Positions 1 to 7,867 are shown, counted from the stretch's first letter. The stretch is DNA of 13,131 bases from Halobacteriales archaeon QS_5_70_15 (GCA_003022005.1 PXRQ01000090.1:1-13131); one strand, 5' to 3'. Program-made: numbers and translations. The notes: generated by a model not told the origin, from the sequence alone.

Positions 1-1842
1 GTCGACCACGGCCGCGCCCGCCTCGACCATCTCCTCCGCCCGGGCGACGGCGTCCCCGACGGCGTCGTACTCGCCGCCGTCGTGGAACGAGTCCGGCGTG
101 ACGTTGAGGATACCCATCACCGCCGTCCCATCCGTCCAGGGGTACTCCTGGGCCGACGAGGCGTCCCCCGCCGCCTCCCCGAGTCCGACCGCCGACGCCA
201 CCCCTCCGGCGAGGTGTCCGGCCCCGCCGCCACGTTCGCGGAGCGCCGCGACGAGTCGCCGGAACTGCGTCAGGTCCCCGTCGAGGACGACCTCGACGTG
301 CTGGTCCGCGTTCCTGATGCCCGAGACGGCGGCGGATCCGCCGAGCGAGAGCAGGGTCTCCTTCAGCACCGCCGCCTCCTCGCGCCGGGCGTGGAGCCGG
401 ACGGTCCGATCGACCATCCCGTCGGTGCGCTCGTCGCGGACCGACGCGGGGACGTCGGCCCGCGCCATGGCCGCGTCGGCGCGCGAGGGGGTGTCCGCCC
501 GGACGGCTCTCGGCGCCCGCGTCCAGCGGTCGCGGGCCTCCCCGACGGTGTAGAGCGACCCCGCCACGAGGACGCAGTCGGACGGCCCGGCGCTCCGTAG
601 CGCCGCATCGAGAGCGTCGAGGACCGACGCGTGGCGCTCGATCGCCGCCCCGGTCTCGCGCTCGAAGACGGACGCCAGCGGGTCGACCCCGTACGCCCGG
701 TCGACCGCCGGCTCCGCGAGGTACGCCCGGTCGACCGCCGGGAGCGACCGGCACATCTCGGCGTGGTCCTTGTCCCGCATCGCGCCGAACGCGAGGTGGA
801 GGTCGTCGTAGTCGAACCGGGCGAGCAGCGCCGCGAGCTTCGAACACGCGTCCGGGTTGTGCGCCCCGTCGAGCACCGTGAGGGGGGCGTCGTCCATCAC
901 CTCGAACCGGCCGGGCCAGTCGACGTTCCGGATGCCCGCGGCGATGGCGTCGACCGTCACCGCCGTGCCGGTCGCGGCCCCGACCTGCCGGGCGAGGGTC
1001 GCGGCGATCCCCGCGTTTACCGCCTGGTACCGGCCCAGGAGCGGCGAGCGCGTCTCGACCGACCAGTCGGGCCCCGAGAGCGAGACCGCCGACTCCGCGA
1101 ACGAGACCATCTCCCCCTCCGTCGCCACCACGTCGGGCGGCTGGCGCCGCTCGGTGGCGCCGGTGTCCCCGGATCCGTCCCCCGCTCCGCTGTCGGCGCC
1201 GACGGTGACGACGTCCGTGTGCTCGCGGACGGTTTCGAGCGCCGACCCGGTCGCGCCGGTCACGAGCGGCCCGTCCGCGGGCGCCACGTGTGACTTGTCC
1301 CGGGCGATCTCCTCGACCGTCTCGCCGAGGAGGTCGGTGTGCTCGAGGCTGACGCTCGTCACCGCCGACGCGACGGGGTCGACGACGCTCGTCGCGTCGT
1401 AGCGCCCACCGATCCCCACCTCGAGGACCGCGACGTCGACCGCCTCGCGGCCGAAGTGCCAGAGCGCGAGCGCGGTGAACGCCTCGAAGAAGGTGGGGGC
1501 GTCCCCCTCGACCGACCGCTCGACCACGTACGGCCACGCCTCCTCGACGAACCGAACCACCTCCCGCTTCGGGACCTTCCGGCCGTCGACCCGGATCCGC
1601 TCGCGGAGGTCGTTCAGGTCCGGCGAGGTGTAGAGGCCGACATCAAGCCCCGCCGCCCGGAGGATCCGCTCCAGCACCCGGGCCGTGCTCCCCTTGCCGT
1701 TCGAGCCCGCGACCTGCACCGCCGGGATCCCCTCGTGGGGGTCGTCGAGGAACTCGAGCAGCGAGGCGGTCGTCCCGGTGCCGAGCTTCGGCCGGAGCCG
1801 CCGCAGTCGCTCGAGAGTGTTCACCGCCTCGTGGTACTCCAT
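1..1842 (-). CDS. folCP: FolC-FolP fusion: folylpolyglutamate synthase / dihydropteroate synthase (3' end cut by window)
   Basis: Bifunctional folate enzyme. The FolC part adds glutamate to (dihydro)folate using ATP. The FolP part joins p-aminobenzoate to the pterin. The frame stays open from ATG at 1842 to base 1 (614 codons) and continues beyond the window. FolC signs in order: the ATP loop GSNGKGST (residues 46-53), TSPDLNDLRERI (about 72-83), the EVGIGGRYDATSVVDP block, LEHTDLLGETVEEIARDKS with the lysine that is carbamylated in the family, DGAHNPDA, and FGAMRDKDHAE. FolP begins near residue 576 with MGILNVTPDSFHDGG, the DHPS signature, so only its first about 40 residues are visible. The linker (about 440-570) has no motif I recognise. 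Such FolCP fusions are known from haloarchaea. ATG 1842 was chosen because the MEYHEAVNTLERL start is typical of FolC and a TATA-like site lies 29 bases upstream. A seven-residue PAVDRAY repeat occurs near 367-384. Divergent from fhs. Confidence 0.95.
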   Translation of the reverse strand, partial: MEYHEAVNTLERLRRLRPKLGTGTTASLLEFLDDPHEGIPAVQVAGSNGKGSTARVLERILRAAGLDVGLYTSPDLNDLRERIRVDGRKVPKREVVRFVEEAWPYVVERSVEGDAPTFFEAFTALALWHFGREAVDVAVLEVGIGGRYDATSVVDPVASAVTSVSLEHTDLLGETVEEIARDKSHVAPADGPLVTGATGSALETVREHTDVVTVGADSGAGDGSGDTGATERRQPPDVVATEGEMVSFAESAVSLSGPDWSVETRSPLLGRYQAVNAGIAATLARQVGAATGTAVTVDAIAAGIRNVDWPGRFEVMDDAPLTVLDGAHNPDACSKLAALLARFDYDDLHLAFGAMRDKDHAEMCRSLPAVDRAYLAEPAVDRAYGVDPLASVFERETGAAIERHASVLDALDAALRSAGPSDCVLVAGSLYTVGEARDRWTRAPRAVRADTPSRADAAMARADVPASVRDERTDGMVDRTVRLHARREEAAVLKETLLSLGGSAAVSGIRNADQHVEVVLDGDLTQFRRLVAALRERGGGAGHLAGGVASAVGLGEAAGDASSAQEYPWTDGTAVMGILNVTPDSFHDGGEYDAVGDAVARAEEMVEAGAAVVD

Positions 1843-1866
1843 ACTCCCCCCGGACCGTTCCGCCGC

Positions 1867-1875
1867 GGATAAATC
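1867..1875 (-). promoter_or_regulatory. TATA-like promoter element of folCP
   Basis: On the minus strand this reads GATTTATCC, the only AT-rich patch just upstream of folCP. It is centred about 29 bases before the ATG at 1842, which predicts a transcript starting at or next to the start codon. The rest of the 282-base divergent gap (1876-2090) is GC-rich; I see no further element in it apart from the fhs promoter. Confidence 0.55.
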
Positions 1876-2090
1876 CCCCGTCGCCCCGACGCGGTCGCGG
1901 TGTCCCCCCACCGATCGTCCGACCCTCGTCGTGACGTTCTCCCGTAAGGTCCGCTCGGGTCGTCCTGCCGGGACGGACACCGGCGAGCGCCGACCGGCAC
2001 CTCGATGGGCCCGTCCAGGCACGGCCCGTGGGGGTGTGTCCCCGGCGCCCGGCAAACTCGTCGTATCCGGTAACCTATAGGTCCGTCAAC

Positions 2091-2098
2091 TTTGATAA
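2091..2098 (+). promoter_or_regulatory. TATA-like promoter element of fhs
   Basis: TTTGATAA stands out in GC-rich surroundings, centred about 30 bases before the ATG at 2125. This spacing fits a leaderless transcript. It also argues against the upstream in-frame TTG at 2092, which lies inside the element. Confidence 0.55.
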
Positions 2099-2124
2099 CC
2101 GCTCGTCGGTACGTTCGACGGGAG

Positions 2125-3828
2125 ATGGCCCCCGAGGAGTCGATACCCACCGACTACGAGATCGCACAGTCCGTAGAGAAACACCACATCAGGGACGTGG
2201 TCGAGCCGTTCGGGCTCGAGGAGTCGGACCTCGACCTGTACGGCGACTACAAGGCGAAGGTGACGTTCGACGCCATCGACCGGCTCACCGAGGGCCGGGC
2301 CGACAACAAGCTCGTGCTCGTCACCGGGATGACGCCGACGCCGATGGGCGAGGGCAAGACCGTGACGACCGTCGGGCTGGGTCAGGCGTTCAACCAGCTC
2401 GGCAAGGACGCGCTGGTCGCCATCCGCGAGCCCTCGCTCGGCCCGGTGTTCGGGATCAAGGGCGGCGCCGCCGGCGGCGGCTACTCGCAGGTGCTCCCCA
2501 TGGAGGACATCAACCTGCACTTCACCGGGGACATCCACGCGCTGACCGCCGCCCACAACCTCGTCTCGGCGATGCTGGACAACCACATCTACCAGGGCAA
2601 CGAGCAGGACGTCGACATCAACGAGGTGCGCTGGACCCGGTCGATCGACATGAACGACCGGGCGCTCCGCGAGACGGTCGTCGGCCTGGGCGGGAAGACG
2701 GGGGGCATCCCCCGCGAGGACGGCTTCCTCCTGACCGCGGCCTCGGAGATGATGGCCGTCCTCTGTCTGGCCGACAGCATCGCGGACCTCCGGGAACGGA
2801 TCGCCCGGATCATCGTCGCCTACGACGGTGACGGCGAGCCGGTCACCGTCGAGGACATCGACGCGGCGGGCGCGGCCACGATGCTGCTGAAGGACGCGCT
2901 CGAGCCGAACGTCGTCCAGACCATCGAGGGGACGCCCGCGTTCGTTCACGGCGGCCCGTTCGCCAACATCGCCCACGGGACGAACTCGCTGATCGCCGAC
3001 GACGTCGCCGCCCACCTCTCGGAGTACCTCGTCACCGAGGCGGGGTTCGGCTCGGATCTGGGCGCGGAGAAGTTCATGAACATCGTCTGCCGGTTCGGCG
3101 ACATGAGCCCCGACGCCGTGACGATCGTCGCCTCCGTCCGGGCGCTGAAGTACCACGGGCAGGACATGTGGCCGCCGGACATGGACGGGCTCGAGGCCGA
3201 GGACGTCGACGCCGTCGAGCGGGGGCTCGCGAACCTCGACCGGCACGTCCGGAACCTGGAGAAGTTCGGCGTCCCGGTCGTCGTCGCGCTCAACCGCTTC
3301 CCCGAGGATACCGACGCGGAGATCGAGGCCGTCCTCTCGCACTGCGAGGGGGACCTGGGGGTACGGGTCGCCGAGTCGAACGTGTTCAGCGACGGCGGCG
3401 AGGGCGGGCTCGATCTCGCGGGGAAGCTCGTCGAGGCCGCCGAGGAGGACTCCTCGTTCGCCCCGCTGTACGAGGTCGACCAGCCGATCACGGAGAAGAT
3501 CGAGACGGTCGCGACGGAGATCTACGGCGCCGACGCCGTCGAGTACACGGGCGGCGCGAAGGAGGACATCGAGCAGTTAGAGGAGATCGGCATGGGCGAC
3601 ACGCCGGTCTGCATGTCGAAGACGTTCCACTCGCTCAGCGACGACCCGAGCCGCAAGGGCGTCCCGGAGGACTGGGAGCTCACCGTCCGGGAGGTCTACC
3701 CCTCGGCCGGTGCCGGCTTCGTCGTCGCCCTGACCGGCGACGTGCTCACACTGCCCGGGCTAGCCAAGACCCCGGCCGCCGCCGGCATGGACGTCGACGA
3801 CGACGGGAACGTCTCCGGGCTGTTCTGA
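2125..3828 (+). CDS. fhs: Formate-tetrahydrofolate ligase (10-formyl-THF synthetase)
   Basis: Cytoplasmic enzyme that joins formate to tetrahydrofolate with ATP, giving 10-formyl-THF for purine and other one-carbon reactions. 567 residues, close to the family norm of about 555-560, so it appears complete. Visible family blocks are the ATP-binding loop TPTPMGEGKT (residues 70-79), EPSLGPVFGIKGGAAGGG (102-119), the LPMEDINLHFTGDIHA stretch (124-139), LDNHIYQGN (151-159), GGIPREDGF, FVHGGPFANIAHG, and a C-terminal LPGLAKTPAA segment. ATG 2125 is preferred because the protein then begins with an acidic haloarchaeal-style MAPEESIPTDYE. The upstream extension from TTG 2092 would add a basic stretch and overlap the TATA element. 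It is divergent from folCP, whose product makes the THF family of cofactors, so the two may be co-regulated. The 145 bases downstream (3829-3973) show no clear terminator. Confidence 0.97.
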   Translation: MAPEESIPTDYEIAQSVEKHHIRDVVEPFGLEESDLDLYGDYKAKVTFDAIDRLTEGRADNKLVLVTGMTPTPMGEGKTVTTVGLGQAFNQLGKDALVAIREPSLGPVFGIKGGAAGGGYSQVLPMEDINLHFTGDIHALTAAHNLVSAMLDNHIYQGNEQDVDINEVRWTRSIDMNDRALRETVVGLGGKTGGIPREDGFLLTAASEMMAVLCLADSIADLRERIARIIVAYDGDGEPVTVEDIDAAGAATMLLKDALEPNVVQTIEGTPAFVHGGPFANIAHGTNSLIADDVAAHLSEYLVTEAGFGSDLGAEKFMNIVCRFGDMSPDAVTIVASVRALKYHGQDMWPPDMDGLEAEDVDAVERGLANLDRHVRNLEKFGVPVVVALNRFPEDTDAEIEAVLSHCEGDLGVRVAESNVFSDGGEGGLDLAGKLVEAAEEDSSFAPLYEVDQPITEKIETVATEIYGADAVEYTGGAKEDIEQLEEIGMGDTPVCMSKTFHSLSDDPSRKGVPEDWELTVREVYPSAGAGFVVALTGDVLTLPGLAKTPAAAGMDVDDDGNVSGLF

Positions 3829-3973
3829 CCCGGGGGGACCGCTCCAGGCCGTCCCGCCCGTGGTTCGTCCCGCGCCGTTCGTCGGACGGTCCGCCGCGCG
3901 GATCACGCGACCACGTGTTCCGGGAGCGCCCTGGCGGGACTACCGCCGGGGGTCTCGGCGGCGCGAACCGGGG

Positions 3974-4704
3974 TCAATCCGCGACCGGCCCGGAACACAC
4001 GGGTTCGCGTTCGTGCCACTCGTGTTCGATATCCCGCATCGGTAACGCGTGGTCGAACTCCGCCAGGTCGTCGGGGAACCCTCCGAAACAGCTCGACTCG
4101 ACGGACGCGACTTCGAGCGGCGTAACCTCCCACTCGAACGCGTGGAGTTCGAGCGCCTCGTACCCCTCCCGGCGTTCGTTCGGCGAGTGCCCGAGCGACA
4201 TCCGCTCGAAGAAATCGGACGCGGCCGAGAGCGAGTCGAAGACGCTGTCCTCCGGTAGCGAGTCCGGCGGTTCGCCCCTCACCCTCACCCGGACGTGTGT
4301 TTCGTCGTCGTCGCTCGTCATCTCGACCCCGCAGCGGTCGTCCGCTTCGCGGACGTCGAAGGAGGCCGCGTGGTGGACGCCGGGAAACAGCCTGCCGCCC
4401 AGGAGCTCGCTGGACGTGGAGTTCGTGTCCCGACGCGGCACGTAGACCCCCGTCCGGCGTTCCCCCCCTTCGGTCCACTCGACCGCGATGCGGTGGGCAG
4501 CGTTCTCGGAGCCGATGCCGAACCGGGACGGCACGCCCCGGGGGCGCAGGTCCCGGAACCGGATCAGACAGATACCGCCGACGCCGTACCCGTTCACCGT
4601 CCGTGGGCCGAACGGCTCGGGGAGGTCACGTCCAGGGCGTCCGGCTCCGCCCGGAAGTTGACGAGGATACGGCGGTCGATCACCCCCCGTATCGTGGGCA
4701 ACAT
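3974..4704 (-). pseudogene. DUF2071/YqjF-like protein, interrupted by a frameshift
   Basis: Two frames together make one protein. The 5' part runs from ATG 4704 (MLPTIRGVIDRRILVNFRA, then EPDALD) in one frame and meets a TGA at about 4594. The remainder continues from about 4625 in the next frame as LPEPFGPRTVNGYGVGGICL, then IRFRDLRPRGVP, and runs to the TGA at 3974. Joined, they give about 243 residues and match the continuous pattern I know for this family (short N-terminal strand, LPxPFxP, VNGYGVGGICLIR, VYVPRRDT, GGRLFPGVHH, MRDIEHEW near the C-terminus). The span is 731 bases, one short of a multiple of three, so the simplest explanation is loss of one base between 4622 and 4633. Function is not established; the family is generally placed near the acetoacetate-decarboxylase fold. 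It could be a genuine pseudogene or a sequencing error. No convincing TATA box was seen upstream. Convergent with fhs. Confidence 0.75.
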
Positions 4705-4762
4705 GATACCGGGTGTGGGTTCGGCGTGCAAGAGCACGGTGACCGCGGCTCGGGCCGGGCGG

Positions 4763-4779
4763 TCCCGCTCCCGGCGGGA
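4763..4779. other. Short perfect GC hairpin between two minus-strand genes
   Basis: TCCCGC, a five-base spacer, then GCGGGA. It lies about 80 bases downstream of the gene ending at 4859 and upstream of the DUF2071 gene, both on the minus strand. A terminator role is possible, but there is no T-rich tract, so the assignment is weak; short GC hairpins are expected by chance in this DNA. Confidence 0.2.
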
Positions 4780-4858
4780 AGTCGTACGGACCGTCGGGGG
4801 CTCCCAGGGGTGGTGGTCGTCCCCGGCCGGGGGGTCGGGGGGAAATCGCTCGACCGTC

Positions 4859-5428
4859 CTATCCGTCCTCGATCCCGCTCCAGAGCCGCCAGAGCGCGGT
4901 GTAGAGCGTCCAGAGGCTACAGTCACACCGGTCGGCCACGTCCCTGCAGGTGTCGAGGTACGCGAGGTAGTCCGCGACGCTCGGCGGGTCGGGATAGGGG
5001 TCCTCGAGTTCGTCGGCCGCCCGGAGGACCGCCCACTCGCGGTCGCCGACCACGAGGTACCGCTCCGGGGACACGAATTGGAGGAACGCCGAGGCCACGC
5101 GGACATCGACGCCGTCGAGCGTCGTCAGCAGGCGGACCCGTTCCCCGTCGTCCTCGGCCCGAGCGACCGCCGAGACGACGTCGCGCACGTCCTCGAAGTC
5201 GTTCCCGCCGTAGGCGGACTCGACCTCGCGTCGGTCGGCGTCCGGGTACGCCCCGAGGTACCGGCGGAAGTACCACTGGACGACCCACTCGGCGTCCCGC
5301 CAGCCGTAGTCGCCCTCGGCGAACGCCTCCGGGAGGTCCTCGACGTGCTCCCGCTCGACGTCGTACAGCGGCTCGGTCTCCCGGTACTCGCGGGCCCGCT
5401 CCGCGACGAGCGAGGGGGTGAGCTCCAT
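4859..5428 (-). CDS. Conserved-looking hypothetical protein with helix-hairpin-helix glycosylase-like stretch
   Basis: 189-residue acidic soluble protein whose family I cannot name. Residues 104-132 (LDGVDVRVASAFLQF, then VSPERYLVVGDREW) resemble the hairpin and following helix of HhH-GPD DNA-glycosylase-type proteins, where a Gly-Val-Gly hairpin is followed by an Ala-Ser-Ala helix, a turn with Pro-Glu-Arg-Tyr, and a hydrophobic strand ending in Asp. Here the second hairpin Gly is replaced by Asp and no catalytic Lys is evident, so DNA-glycosylase activity is doubtful. The N-terminal half has several aromatic residues (YGWRDAEWVVQWYFRRYLGAYP, split here as positions 41-62). The C-terminus carries two cysteines (168 and 170) and SLWTLYTALWRLW. 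Haloarchaeal base composition and codon use make it a credible gene. ATG 5428 is the first good start. It is divergent from fdhA and lies upstream of the broken DUF2071 gene on the same strand, with a 154-base gap. Confidence 0.75.
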   Translation of the reverse strand: MELTPSLVAERAREYRETEPLYDVEREHVEDLPEAFAEGDYGWRDAEWVVQWYFRRYLGAYPDADRREVESAYGGNDFEDVRDVVSAVARAEDDGERVRLLTTLDGVDVRVASAFLQFVSPERYLVVGDREWAVLRAADELEDPYPDPPSVADYLAYLDTCRDVADRCDCSLWTLYTALWRLWSGIEDG

Positions 5429-5476
5429 CGGGTCGGCCCGTAGCGGCCTGCACGGCGTGAACGTTTCCCCGGGAGA

Positions 5477-5500
5477 CGTAACTATCGAAAATCTGTTACG
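5477..5500. promoter_or_regulatory. Interrupted palindrome CGTAAC-N12-GTTACG in the divergent fdhA upstream region
   Basis: Two perfect 6-base inverted arms separated by the AT-rich spacer TATCGAAAATCT. It lies in the 229-base gap between the minus-strand gene starting at 5428 and fdhA starting at 5658. It is the only AT-rich patch there. Candidate operator or promoter, possibly serving either gene. The rest of the gap shows no clear TATA box at the expected distance from the fdhA ATG; a weak CCTACC at about 5625 is the best candidate. Confidence 0.35.
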
Positions 5501-5657
5501 ATGTGGTTGCGAGCGGCCACGGCGCGGTCCTGCCCCGCGTCAGGGCGCCCGTCGGGCGTTCCTGGCGCCGTTCGCCCCCGTCTGGGCAAGATTGATGCGC
5601 GTGGAGGGGCCATCTCACGTGAAGCCTACCGAACACCCCTCATGGAGCACACAACCT

Positions 5658-7748
5658 ATGTCGAGTGAAGATCAGGAACCGGTCAAGACCATCTGTCCGT
5701 ACTGTGGCGTCGGCTGCGGGATACAGGTGAACCCCGGCGAGGAGCCCGGCGACATGCGGTTCATGCCGTGGGGCGACGCGCCCGTCAACGAGGGCCGCAT
5801 CTGCATCAAGGGCGGCGCCGCGACGGAGGTCGTCGACCACGAGGACCGCCTGACCGACCCGCTCATCAAGGAGGACGGCGAGTTCCGCGAGGCCACCTGG
5901 GAGGAGGCCTACACCCGCATCGTCGACGAGCTCGAGCGCATCCGCGAGGCGCACGGCCCCGACGCGATGGGCTTTTTCGGCTCCTCGAAGACGATGAACG
6001 AGGAGAACTACCTCCTCCAGAAGCTCGCCCGTAGATACGGCACCAACAACGTCGACAACTGCACGCGGATGTGTCACGCCTCGACGGTGTGGGCGCTCCG
6101 GACGAGCCTCGGTGCCGGCGCGATGACCAACAGCATGGCCGACCTCGAGGAGGCGGCCGACGTCTTCTGGATTCAAGGAGCTAACCCCGGCGAGCAGCAC
6201 CCCATCGCCAACAGCCAGTACTTCCGGCAAGCAGTGCTAGAAGGGGCGACCGTCATCCAGGTCGACCCCCACGCCAACAAGACGACGCGGTCGTTCAAGA
6301 TCGACGAGACCGACCGCCACCAGCACCTCCAGCTCGAGCCGGGGACCGACATCCCGCTGTTGAACGTGGTCATCAAGACCATCCTGGAGCGACACGAGGA
6401 GGACCCCGAGGCGGGTTACATCGACGAGACGTTCATCGAGGAGCGCACCGAGGGGTTCGAACACCTCACCGAGACGCTGGAGGACTTCGACAAGGAGGCG
6501 GCCGCAGAGCAGTGCGGTGTCCCCCTCGAGGAGATCGAACTCGCCGCCGAGAAGTACGCGATGGCGAACAACGCCGCCATCTTCACCGGGATGGGGATGA
6601 GCCAGCACACCTGCGGGGTCGACAACGTCCAGAACGAGATCAACCTCGCGCTGATCACGGGGAACCTCGGCCGCCCCGGCACCGGCGTGAACCCGCTCCG
6701 CGGGCAGAACAACGTCCAGGGCACCTGTGACGTCGACGAGGCCCGCCAGTCCGTCGAGGACGTCTGGGGCTTCGAGGTCCCCGACGAGCCCGGGCTCACG
6801 AACGTGGAGATCTCCCACGCCGCCGGCGACTCCGTCCACGGGCTCTACATCATGGGCGAGAACCCCGTCATGTCCGAGCCCGACGGCAACCGGGTCGCCG
6901 AACGCCTGCAGGAGCTCGAGTTCATCGCCGTGCAGGACATCTTCATGACCGAGACGGCGGAGTACGCCGACGTGATCCTGCCGGCGACGACGTGGGCCGA
7001 GCGCGGCGGCACGGTCACCAACACCGACCGCCGGGTCCAGCTGATGCGCCCGGTGGGGAAGGTCCACGAGAACACGAAGCACGACCTCGACATCCTGATG
7101 GAGGTCGGTAGCAGGCTGTTCGGCGAGGACGAGTTCCGCTTCGGGGACGTCGAGGCGGTGTTCGAGGAGCTCCGGCAGGTCTGTCCCAGCTACTACGGGA
7201 TGACCTACGACGCCCTCGGCGAGGAGGGCATCCAGTGGCCCTGCTACGAGCCGGGCGACGAGGGCGACCAGTACCTCTACGAGGGGAGCTTCGACACCGA
7301 GGACGGCCTCGGACAGATCGAGGGCGTCGTCCACCAGCCGCCCAAGGAGACCGCCGACGAGGAGTACCCGCTCGTCCTCACGACCGCGCGCCTGGAGGAG
7401 CACTACAACACGGGAACGATGAGCCGGCGGTCGCCGACGCTCAACCGTCAGCATCCGGAGAACTTCGTTGACGTCCACCCGAACGACGCCGAGCGCTACG
7501 GGATCGAGGACGGCGACGAGGTGACCCTGCGCTCGCGGCGCGGGGAGATCACCGTCGAGGCCCACGTCACCGAGGACATCAAGGAGGGATCGGTCTGGAC
7601 GACGCCGCACTTCGCCGCGGCCTCCGCCAACCGCCTCACGAACGACGTGCTCGACGAGCGGGCGAAGATCCCCGAGTACAAGGCCGCCGCGGCCGAGATC
7701 GAGGTCGACATCGAGCCGAGCGACCGGGACGCCCCGGCCGACGACTGA
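5658..7748 (+). CDS. fdhA: Molybdopterin formate dehydrogenase, catalytic (alpha) subunit
   Basis: Oxidises formate to CO2 at a Mo- or W-bis-pterin guanine dinucleotide centre. 696 residues, the single-cluster FdhF/FdhA type without NuoG-like extra ferredoxin domains. The [4Fe-4S] ligands are C13-x2-C16-x3-C20-x28-C49, with K51 following. NVDNCTRMCH (131-140) places C139-H140 at the position of the Sec/Cys-His active site in E. coli FdhF. NPLRGQNNVQGTCD (345-358) carries R348, the counterpart of the formate-binding Arg. GTMSRRSPTLN (586-596) and a C-terminal molydopterin-dinucleotide domain (about 570-680) follow. Compared with FdhF as I recall it, about 15 residues are missing right after NVQGTCDV. 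ATG 5658 gives MSSEDQEPVKTICPYC, the normal distance to the cluster; the frame is open upstream to 5418 but that part is compositionally noise. No beta subunit, FdhD or maturation gene lies in the window, so its electron acceptor is unknown. It ends convergent with ridA. Confidence 0.93.
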   Translation: MSSEDQEPVKTICPYCGVGCGIQVNPGEEPGDMRFMPWGDAPVNEGRICIKGGAATEVVDHEDRLTDPLIKEDGEFREATWEEAYTRIVDELERIREAHGPDAMGFFGSSKTMNEENYLLQKLARRYGTNNVDNCTRMCHASTVWALRTSLGAGAMTNSMADLEEAADVFWIQGANPGEQHPIANSQYFRQAVLEGATVIQVDPHANKTTRSFKIDETDRHQHLQLEPGTDIPLLNVVIKTILERHEEDPEAGYIDETFIEERTEGFEHLTETLEDFDKEAAAEQCGVPLEEIELAAEKYAMANNAAIFTGMGMSQHTCGVDNVQNEINLALITGNLGRPGTGVNPLRGQNNVQGTCDVDEARQSVEDVWGFEVPDEPGLTNVEISHAAGDSVHGLYIMGENPVMSEPDGNRVAERLQELEFIAVQDIFMTETAEYADVILPATTWAERGGTVTNTDRRVQLMRPVGKVHENTKHDLDILMEVGSRLFGEDEFRFGDVEAVFEELRQVCPSYYGMTYDALGEEGIQWPCYEPGDEGDQYLYEGSFDTEDGLGQIEGVVHQPPKETADEEYPLVLTTARLEEHYNTGTMSRRSPTLNRQHPENFVDVHPNDAERYGIEDGDEVTLRSRRGEITVEAHVTEDIKEGSVWTTPHFAAASANRLTNDVLDERAKIPEYKAAAAEIEVDIEPSDRDAPADD

Positions 7749-7845
7749 CGTCGCCGCGGGCCCCCGTTCCCCGTTCTCCCGTCGCCGTCACGACTCCCAC
7801 CCGTCTCACGACTCCGCACCCGTCGGTCGACGACGCCGGGCGGCG

Positions 7846-7860
7846 GTCCGCCCCGCGGAC
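7846..7860. other. Short perfect GC hairpin downstream of ridA
   Basis: GTCCGC-CCC-GCGGAC lies in the 119-base convergent gap between fdhA and ridA, eight bases beyond the ridA stop. It could help end ridA transcription, but it lacks the T-rich tract typical of archaeal terminators. Confidence 0.25.
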
Positions 7861-7867
7861 GGAACGG

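Noticed and set aside
631..1872. Plus-strand open frames across folCP (631-1293, 857-1402, 1339-1872)
   Set aside because: They overlap a fully recognisable FolC in the opposite direction and show only shadow composition.
2086..3342. 418-codon minus-strand open frame across fhs
   Set aside because: Antisense of fhs with no recognisable domain and a Val/Asp/Arg-rich shadow composition.
3860..4258. Small plus-strand frames (3860-4045 and 4049-4258) as possible genes
   Set aside because: They are antisense to or beside the DUF2071 gene, show Arg-rich composition unlike real proteins here, and lack a TATA element.
4594..5106. Minus-strand 170-codon frame as one independent gene
   Set aside because: Only its last about 37 codons, from ATG 4704, look real, and they are the N-terminus of the frameshifted DUF2071 gene. 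The earlier part is a shadow of the gene at 4859-5428.
5418..5657. Upstream extension of FdhA by 80 residues
   Set aside because: The added part has no signal or family match, crosses the AT-rich palindrome, and the ATG at 5658 gives the normal distance to the first cluster Cys.
6237..7610. Long open frame (457 codons) on the minus strand across fdhA
   Set aside because: It is antisense to a certain gene. The GC-rich third positions keep the opposite frame free of stops. The protein is Val/Leu/Asp/Gly/Arg-rich with no family pattern.
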